Positions 33,309 through 44,071 of a DNA stretch of 64,000 bases are shown here, in pieces. Position 1 is the stretch's first letter. Each line of letters starts with the position of its first letter. The translations under genes and the position numbers were made by a program. Source of the stretch: Allolobophora icterica (lineage: Eukaryota; Annelida; Clitellata; Crassiclitellata; Lumbricidae); contig OY744607.1 of NCBI GenBank assembly GCA_963556255.1, positions 42,708,052 through 42,772,051 of the forward strand, read 5' to 3'. Below the pieces are notes generated by a model. That model worked only from the letters and a program-made list of their open reading frames with translations, ran no database searches and had not been told where the DNA came from.

Positions 33309-36300
33309 AGGAGGAGGAGGAGGAGGAGGAGGAGGAGGAGGAGGAGAAGGAGGAGGAGGAGGAGGAGGAGGAGGAGGAGGAGGAGGAGGAGGAGGAGGAG
33401 GCAAGTGACTGACCTGTTCCGGCGAGGTAAGCAGCGCGCTGTGAGACTTGCCAGCAGATATGTTGTACGTATCGACAGTCGTCTCTGGTGAATCTGTCGA
33501 TGTTCAACTCCTCGAGGACGAGTCTTGTGTTCGTCAGAGGACCAAGAGGATCATCACTACGAATTCAAACTCATTACTTTCAGTCTATCGTTACATTCAG
33601 TATTACATTCAAATTCTGAGTAAGATTTCTATATAAGATTACATTCAACCTAACCTTACATTTAGTCTTAAATTGCATTTCGGTTTATATTTCATTCAGT
33701 TCATCGTTACATTCAGTCTTACATTCAAATTATGTATAAGTTTACATTCAACCTAACCTTAAATTAAGTCTTAAATTACATTCAGTGTACTGTTACATCC
33801 AATCTTACTTACATCACTCTTGGTCTTAAATTACAGCAACACGCTACATTCAGACTAAGGCTACAATAGGTCTAAGTTTGCATTCCGTCTAAGGCTTTAG
33901 GCTGTCGCATTCGACCTGTACGAAGTATGGCCGAAGGAATTGTTGTAAATGAAAACAGAAGATTTTCCGAAAGAGTGGATTCTCAAATCATTACCAGCTT
34001 TTGCTATGCAAGTCTAACGCTACGTGAAACATCAAAATCAAGCACAGAAAAAGTATGGAATCAAATCCCAGAATTTGCTACAGCCGACTGGTAAATTTTA
34101 ATAGAATCATAAGGACTTGATCGTTCTCAAACTATAGGACTACTTTTGAGCTAGCGAAGATTTTAATCTCGGACTTAAATTGTAGACCTAGCAATCTGTT
34201 TTTCTTCGTATACTGTATGTTTGTATTCCAATGTTTAACGACATTTATAGCTATAAAGGCCGTTGACGTCTCTAACAAATTTTATATATTATTTCACATA
34301 TTTTTATATAGAGCTCATCTACATCATAAGCTTATAGCTTTTATGAGAGGTTCATAAAAAGGTAAGTTTGAGATTCGACCTCAGTGACACCAGATGTTCA
34401 TCAAATTAAAACGTCGGAGCAGCCACAGTTTCGATTAATCCATACATTTATATAGCGCTCTGCAAATAGCTCCGGGTATACCTTTCGATTTCCGAGATGT
34501 ACTTTGTGTAGAATCGATTTCTTTCGAACAGTTCGTCGGATCCTTTTCCTCCGAAGAGGAGACCTTTCAGGGTCAGTTCGCAGAGCAGCAGACGCACCAA
34601 CTCGCCCATGTACATCCCGGATATCATCTTCTCAAACCTAAACATATCAACGCATAAATACGCCACTGTATTGGTAATTGTAATTGTAATTAGTAGCTTA
34701 TATTGCGTCAGTGTATAATGCACAAAGCACAACCGATGGCTCACTAAAACCAGGTCAACATGCACCCAGAAGGTCAGCACGCTAAGAAATTGTAATTAGT
34801 CCTTTAACATAGGCGTTAACTTCTATTTGTTTATATTAATTTTAGGCCCCTAGTCATTTATTGTTCTTATTAAGCGCTCAAGGTCAACAAATATGACTTT
34901 GAAGAATAAAAATTATAGGCCTAATTTATGTTTGCCCATATTACGTAAGCACCCATTGACTCTTTCATCGATTAACTCCTTAAACGAAGTATTTAGATCG
35001 TTTTACTTGTCAAACAACATCAGTCACATTGAGACATCTTATGCTATGCATGTTCTTTATAACAGGCCTTTAACTTTACTCCAATCAGCGTCTATAGCCT
35101 GTAAACTTGTAAAGTGCTGATCGTTGAAAACTACGGCAGGGTATAGCGTAATAGCTTTTAGAGATTACGTCCACAGGTAGAATATGATGAAAGAAGTGAC
35201 TTTTTGCTACCATCCCCATTCCCAACTTTACACACGCACACACACGCACACACACACACACACATCAGATAACTTTACGCCAGTAGCTGCTATAGAGCGT
35301 GTTTAATTACTGAAGAAAACTGTTAGGTCTGTATCTTCTAATGTCAAAAAGTCTGCGCTTTTCATGAAGTAGACCAAAACGTTATGTATACAATGCTCGT
35401 GAAACTTCGGACTTGGGCTAGTGTGTTTATGTTGGATTGATACAGTTGTGGTGCATTTTGTTTCATTTGATACGATCTTGAACTAGGGTCCATAAGTTTG
35501 AGCCTGCAACGGATATAATTATCTGTCCGAGGAGTCTCAGCCCAGTTCCGAGTTTAGTATAGGCAGTGTCAGACTTCGCTTACTTACTTCTTCACAATGA
35601 ATTGATCGACAATTCATCTTTCACTTTCTCAAAAGAATCGAGTTGAACAACGGCAACAACATGCATTGTTTTGATGGCTACCAAACTTTCCTCAAAGGCC
35701 TTTGGGATGATTAGCTGAAATCGATGAACTGCATGTGACATTTAGACACACCAATACTTTCCACGATTAGGATGTGTTTAACTATATACATACAATATAT
35801 ATATATATACATTATGTATATATATAAACTGCGTTTGTTTGGACGGCACGTGACTTTTAGAGGTATACAATTGTACCTACTTCCGCTTTCCGTTAAAAAC
35901 AGAGTTCGTTGGGCTACATAAGCTACTTAAGTTCTTCGAATGACAAGAAGGATTGTTGCTGACTCCTGTGCGGTAGACTTTAGCCATGATTCCAACTTCC
36001 AACTGATGGTCTACACCAACCTCCTCAACACCGGTTCAATTGAAACAGGACGCTGCTATGTTTATGAGTCTCTGAGAGTCAGCGCTACGTTTAGACATTT
36101 ATGCCTTGACCTTAATCTCGGCTCGGCTTCAGTTGGTGTTTCAAGTAGAGAGAATACACGACGCGGGTAAACAGATAAACATAAAGAGAGAGAGAGAGAC
36201 AGATAGACAGACAGAGACAAACAGACAGAGACCGAGAGACAGACAGAGACAGACAAACTGACTGACAGACAGACAGAGATTTCGGACAGACATACAGAGA

Positions 36301-39300
36301 CAGAGAAAGGGAGGGGAGGAAGAGACAGAGACAAACAGACAGAGAGACAGGCACAGACACATGCAGATGTAGATGAAATAGATACACAGTAAGTCAGACA
36401 CATAGATATGAAGGCAGATATATACATATATGCGACAGACTGGGAAACTAAGAGATAAAGAGACATGGACACATGGACGGAGAGACAGACGCAGAGAAGA
36501 CAAGCAGACATAAATAGAGACACAGTGATATATAGAGGCACAGAGAGATACAAATAAAGACAAGCAGACATAGATGAAACAGATCGAGACACATATCGAC
36601 AAACAGACACAGAGATACTGAGACAAACACGTACATACAGACAAAGACAAAGACACACACAGAAAATCAGTAACAGGCATATAAATCCACCGCACAGTGG
36701 CCGACAAACAAGAGTCTCAAAATAATACTGAAAAACAAACGGATAGATTGTCAACGAGAATCCGGAATCCAGTCCACGCGTCATCTCTTCTCAGAACTAA
36801 ACTTAAAAACCTGTCTACTGTCAAAACAATTGCATAGATTGTAAATGGATATTGCATGTAAATCACAGCCAGCTGACAGTCTTGCAAGATGGCTTCCATT
36901 TTGTTCATCAAGGTTTCAAAGCTCATTCTTAAAACTGGTTCACTTAAAAACGCAACTGGATAAAAAATATACACCTACTTAGGCCTACAATTATATATAT
37001 ATATAGTTTTTATATACAAAGCGGATCAATATATATAATATTTTATTGTATGTATAAACTGTTGATCTATATGTTTTATTATATTTTATATATAACCATG
37101 TGATGTACGATGTTGTTCTTACACACGCCTTCTATAACGTAAAGTAGACCACAAACAGTTGGACTTTTGAATTGTTTAACGACCTTGTTGTCTTGTTTAA
37201 AGTAACTCCAGTTGTATCATTTTTAAGGTGTGTATCTGAGAATTTATTTCATGTTCATATGAATGTCTGCCTTCTACAAAAGTTGAGCGTCAAATTGTTT
37301 TGAGTGATTTCCTGGATTGTTTTAGCTGTGTGGTCATGGTTGAATGATTTCATTGTTGCTTTAGTTCTTCCTTCATGGGATTGAAAGGATTGTTTAAGTT
37401 GTGTGGTCATGGTTGAATGATTTCACTGCTGTTTCGGCAGTTCAATTGTGGTTGAAATGATTTTACTATATGTGTAAACAAGACTCCAGTTCCACTGCAA
37501 AAGCACTAGAAATAAGCTTAACCAACAAAGAAGAGAATATCAAGAACTGTTCACTTACAGTTGATGTCCAGGATTAAGAGACTGCGCGTCTAACTGGTAG
37601 TCAAAGGAATTTCGGAAGAAATCGAGAACACCGTTATCCCCAAAAGCTCCCCACTCCGTGTTAATTATCACCTAGGAAACACAAAACAATCCGTAATCGT
37701 AATCTCGAGACTTCTAAAGCGCTCTAAAAGTAAAATTGCGGGAATCAGCTCGTTCATAGGCGCTCAGTCAAAAGAAAACTGATAGTTGAAATACAACTAA
37801 CGACGTGATCAGCTCCTTAGTCTTTCTTTACCTCACTTCCACAAGCGCTTAAAAGTGAAAACCACACATACTTCGATCGTGTACAGTTTTGTTTCGTTAT
37901 AGGTGGGGAGCGCCTTTGAGTAGTCGGATGACTGTGGTCTCTCGGAAGCGCTATATAATCTGTGAATATTGTTGCAATATATTAGACCCAAGCAAGTGGC
38001 AGATCTATGGGTCCCTCTAAGAACGCAATGAATGGATTTGTATTGTTGAACAGTTCTTCAGAAGCTATGGATACAATCACCACGTTCATGACCCTCCATT
38101 TGTCGTACTTGGCCCTGTTGGTTTAACTTAGATGAACTGACGTTATGCGGTGTATTACATAAAGGTATACTATGTTGTTATGTTATGTTCTTGTGTTATG
38201 TTATGTTCTTATGTTATGTTATGTTCTTATGTTATATCATGTTATTTGGTTATGTTTCTTAACGTGAATATGCGTCTCAGCTTTCCTGAATGGGTTGCCT
38301 ATATAGCAACCCATATCACGAGTTCGTTGATCTTCCTTTATTAAAGGCCCTACATCTATTCCGTAAATGGACCTAACAACCATTCTATTCGTCTTAGGCC
38401 TATACCGTTTGTTCGGGAGTGCCTCTGATGAATCTGTCTTAAAGAAGCGCTATATAAATATGTGATTATAATTATAATTATGCAATATGCTTAGGTGTGC
38501 ATGGTTTTCGTTTGTGCATAATTAATTATCTTGTAAACAGTATCTGTTGTCAAGACACATTCATTACATTGTAAGCAGTACCTATATTATATTCAATATA
38601 TAATATAATATATACAATATATTCATTATATTATAAACAGTGCCTATTGTTAATACATTCATTATATTATAAGCAGCCTCTTTTCTTAATACATTCATTG
38701 TATTGTAAGCAGTACCTTTTGTTAATACATTCATTATATATATTATAACTTATATGCAGTATCTTTTGTTCACAATACCTGTCTCGGTTCGTCCTTGTCT
38801 CCATCCCATAGTTCTACTTTGTCTATGTCTTCGACGTAACAGCAATTGGTTCCCGTACCTAAATCAAACAGAACCCTGCGGTTATTTGATCGTCACTAAC
38901 TCCTATTGTTACATCTACATGATTTATCTGAGCGAAGTAGCAATAGTTACTAAACGCTGGGTACAACTCACGTGTATGTAAATGTTTCAGACTTAGGACA
39001 CATCAATTAATAGGCGTTAAGCAGTTCAATTTACCCTTTTGCACCTGCTACCATTCATTCATCCATCCATCATCCAACCATCCATTCATACATACATCCA
39101 TCCATCCATCCATCCACCCATCCATCCACCCATCCATCCACCCATCCATTCATCCACACATCCACACATCCATCCACCCATCCATCCATCCATCCATTCA
39201 TCCATCCATCCATTCATCCATCCACATGCCTGACTATTTCTATAGCGACTTTTAAGAACTTCAGAGATCCAAGACTTCCATCCGCTTTTTCTCACTCTGT

Positions 39301-42300
39301 TCTTTGAGTCACATTTAAAAGGTAAAAAGGACAAATGCACAAAAGAGAAACTAATAAGAAGCCTGGTTCAGCAAACACTATTGCAGCCATCCACCAACAG
39401 CGTTGATGCTCATACCGACTCCTGTGGAATGTTAGACCGAGTTTGCTTGATATTGATTTACTTCTACACAGACTAGAATACCTTTACCCAGTACACAGTA
39501 CATAGATAATAAATGCAAAACAAACAATAACACTATTCAGTGCTCAGTATTGAATGATTTGCTAATATGCAACTGAGGAGGTATGATAACCTAGTATGAC
39601 TTGGACACCGATGGGATGAGGCCCTGAGTTGGTTGTTGATTGATCTCTTCCTATGCATGTGAGAAGGTATGATTACCTAACATGATTTGGACACCTGTGG
39701 GATGACGGGCTGAGTTGGGCAGATGAGAAGGTATGATTACCTAGTATGATTCCGACGCGGCAGTGCTTGTCCGTATGTGCGGCTGTCATCAGAACTCCGA
39801 CGTTATCATTAAGGATGGCCGTGCAGTCGACATTCAAGCCCTGTCAAAACAAACGTAACTGTAAGTGTGGTACATGTAATTGTAACAATATTACTATAGC
39901 GCATTACATGATCGAACCGATGGACGCATAAACTATCAATGCCCTCTGCAACACAGATCTCCTGCGTCTCTAGTTCGGCACAATGTCCCTTCTGGGGAAA
40001 TCAGCTTAATAGTTTTGTATTTATCGCTTTAATAATATGTTACATTTACTCTTCTGGGTAAAATACGCTGTTGCTCCATGTTAACAAAAGGGCCATGAAA
40101 GCCATGGACAAAAATGTCAACATGGTAGGACTTTATCACAGCATACCGTCTTTTCTTAACAAACTCATTTTTTCTCATATAATTCGCAAGATAGCAACAA
40201 AGTTCAACAACAAGTACATACAGACGGACAACACACACGTCTAAGACTAAGCTTATTATTAGATATGAATATCAGATAGATAGAAAGATAGATATAAAAG
40301 AGAGACAGAAGGGTAGAGAGAACTATAAATAGACAGACAGACAGACATATAGATAGATAGATAGATAGATGGATGGATGGATGGATGGACGGACGGACGG
40401 ACGGACGGACGGACGGACGGACGGACGGATAGTGCTACATCAGTATATAGAATAACACAATGATAGAATGACTGCTCTGTACCCCTTTTCTGGCTATGGC
40501 TTCCTGCATCAGCTTGACAACATCTTCCTTTTCCACCCCACTGCAATTGAAACCCTTGGTCCAGCGAACGAGTCTGGCTGATGCCAGGCCATCTTGGATG
40601 CAGGGAAAAGAAAAGGTAAAACCCAAAGGAAGAGGTTCATCCAATGACAGCAATTCCTTCCTCAGCTTCAGCTCATCGAGGAATTCGGAAATGCATTCGG
40701 CAATGTGATCGAACAGCTACAGAACATTGATACCATACTAACAACAGACCATTTAACAGTTAACATTTAGCATTGAGCAATTTACATATAACATAAAACA
40801 GTTAATATTTAACATAGAACATTGAACATTTGACATTTACCATTTAATATTTTAACATCATATGTTGACCTCTCGCGCAAATAAAGTGCAGAAAACAAAC
40901 AACAAACAAAAATGGATGCTCAGGTTAACTGAATGTCAAGGTGAATATATATCTCCGAAATCTCAGCGCACAGAAAAGTCACATGACGAAGACCATCTTA
41001 CCAAATTAAGTCCGCGAGAAACATTTTAAGTCGTCGTTCAACCCTAACCGAAAGACATAAACCACATGAAAACCATTGAAGTGCGACCCAAAAGCAATAC
41101 CAGCTTTAAAATCAGTCAGCCGTGACCGAAAACTTTGTTGAACACAACACAAGTGAATTTGTAAAGCGCAACTTCAAGAAAAAACTCACCAGTAGCGCTC
41201 CCGACCAAACAGAACAGACTTTAATCGGAGGGACATCCGACCAGGAATAGATAGATGAGGCAGAGATACCCAAAGATCTGAGATAGGATGTGGTAGTTCC
41301 CACTAGGCAATTTCGCATGAGAGTTTGAATCTTATACTCGGTGTGTTGAGATATAGTTAATCAGCGTATGTAGGCGGAGATCAGGACAAATATTGGGATG
41401 TCACACATCAGAGGAGCAGAATCAGATGCATTTAGATTTTAGAACATGACTGCAATTTCGAGATAAGAGAGAGGAGCCAAATCTGGAGAAAATATCATTG
41501 CCGAAGTTGATTCTAGAGGAGACAAAGTGCAGAGGCAGCTTGTGTGGTAAGCGATCGTCGTACATCTGACGCAGATGATAATAGCAAAATGCTATCATAC
41601 TCTCTGACTTGCGGAACAAGAAAGGCACTGACCGGATTTTTATCTACCATCCATAAAAAAATAATCTATAGGTATCGTTCGTTGTCTCCCGGTTTTGATT
41701 CGTCTGTGGATAAATGTTAGGATCCTATGATTCTGTGATCTTACCGCTGTTCCAGATCCGATCATGATCCTCGTCGGAATCAGGTAGACTTTGCTGGTGA
41801 CGTCTGGTGGCTCAAGGCCTTTGAGGTGGACCAGAAGAACCCGGAAGTTGGTTCCTCCGAGGTCCAGCGCCACGTAACGACCAGTCTCTGTGAAGCATCA
41901 TCATGATATGCATTCTCCCAATTGAATATTATATTAATTAATTAATTAATTCATTCATTCATTCATTCTCTTATTCATACTGCATCTGTCTATGTGAAAC
42001 ACTTTGGGTTTTGTCAAATGGAAGTAATTAATAACATTATTAACGTTCTTAGCATATGCAGTAAAGGACTTTTCCATAATTTTGATGTATTGTTTACTTA
42101 TTTACGTACTTGACTGTTTACTTGTTGTTGTGTGCGTATTGTTTATTTATGCTTGTTTGTTTTATTGTTAGGCCTAGTTAGTTTGTTTTAGGCGGAACAA
42201 ACAATTGTCCAATGGCCCACTTTTAAACAGACCTCTATGAAATCGAGGCTGTGGCAGAATAAGAACTCATTCAGCCTTGGGCAGAGACAGAGACAGAGAA

Positions 42301-44039
42301 CTTTGGCCTCTGTCTTTCGTCCTGTTTCTTCGTTTTCCTCATGATCTTTTAACTCCTCTGCTCCTCTTCCTCCACTTCCTGCACCTTTCCTCTCTTGTCA
42401 ATCCTCCTCTGCATCGTTCCTGGTCTTTCTCATCCTCATCTTCCTTTCACTCTTCCTCCTCCTCCTTTTTCTCCAGAGAGAAAGACACTCAATGTAGGCC
42501 TACAGGGACGACGACAAAAGAGAGGCACAACAAATAAGACATTAGAAAGGGTCGAAAAGCATGTAGAGGGCTAGAGGCACGTATTAAAGCTAAGATGGGA
42601 TTGGCCTACTTTCATCTAGTGATCCATATATTGGACATGCGTAGCCACCGGTCACTGAACTCGGGTTTATGACCTTTGACTGCTAACGGGCTCATCTATA
42701 AATTACTTTCCAACCTCTTTCCATTCCCTCCGTTTCACCGCCATTAACACGATATCTCCAAAGTTACGAGAACTTGGGCCTCTGTCTTTCGTCCTCTTTC
42801 TTCTTATTTTTCCTCATGATCTTTTAAATCCTCTGCTCCTCTTCCTCCACTTCCTGCGCCTTTCCTCTCTTGTCATCCTCCTCTACATCTTTGCTGGTCT
42901 TTCTCATCCTCATCTTCCACTAACTCTTCCTCCTCCTCCTCCTTTTACTCCTCCTCCTCCTTTTACTCCCCTCCTCCTTCTACTCCTCCTCCTTCTTTTA
43001 CTCCTCCGCCTCCTTTTACTCCTCCTTTTGCTCCTCCTCCTCCTTTTACTCCAGCTGCTTCTCTAGATCATCATCCACTCCTTCACTACTCCTCTGCTTA
43101 TTCCTCCGATCTTTTCCTACCACTCCCCTCATCTTCTCTGCGCCTGCCCTGTTTCTCCTTCATTCCTCTACTCATTCCTGTGTCTCCTCCTATCTAAAAT
43201 TCTTCTCCTCCTCTACTTCTCCTTCTCCTCTCCCTATACTTCTCCTCCTTCTGCTACCCCACTCCTCCTCCTCCTCCTCCTCCTCCTCCTCCAACTCTCA
43301 TTTCCTCCCTCCTTTACTCTGCCTTCCTCCGCGTGTCCTCCAGGGATCTGATGCAGCAGTCGTGATCAGCATACGAGGATTTTATGGCGCCACGTGTCCT
43401 CGTTTTTGTGGCCTCTGCGCCCGGGCACCAAGGTAATCGGAACCTCGCCTCTGAAACATTATAACCCATTAATTATCTCATTCATCGGTCATACCTCCAG
43501 ACCTGTACCCTGACCCAGTGCCCGGTCATATTCCTCTATCGGCACCGCAAGGCGACTGAGAACCAATTCCGCCACTGCCCGTGGTCTTGGTGTCAGTCAA
43601 AAACCTGGGTAAAGGAGTAGGGCGACGCTTATCAACTTTGTTATGACAGCGTCGTCGTTAAACAGCCACCATTATTACTACACCATCGATTTTAAATGAA
43701 AGTTGCGATAGGAAATGCCAGAAGTTGCACACATAAACACATAAATTCATGCATGCATGCAAGTACACATACACATGCATACATACATACATACATACGT
43801 ACATACGTACATACATACATACATACATCCATACATCCATACATACATACATACATAATACATATATACATACATGCTACATATATATATATATATATAA
43901 ACCATACATACATGTATATACATATATATATACATATGTACGATAGGTATCATGATGACGATGATGGTGGTGCTGGTGGTGATGATAAATAAGTAAGTAA
44001 GTAAGTATATTCTTTATTAAACCAGTATATTATTGATGA

Positions 44040-44071
<32 letters not shown>

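Noticed and set aside
32780..33507. Poly-Met, poly-Ser, poly-His, poly-Pro and poly-Arg frames
   Set aside because: Artefacts of trinucleotide repeats; only 33414-33556 is coding, as hexokinase exon 9 on the minus strand.
36062..36784. 240-codon Cys/Leu/Ser-rich frame resembling a membrane protein
   Set aside because: Generated by the (GACA)n repeat; three overlapping frames are all open.
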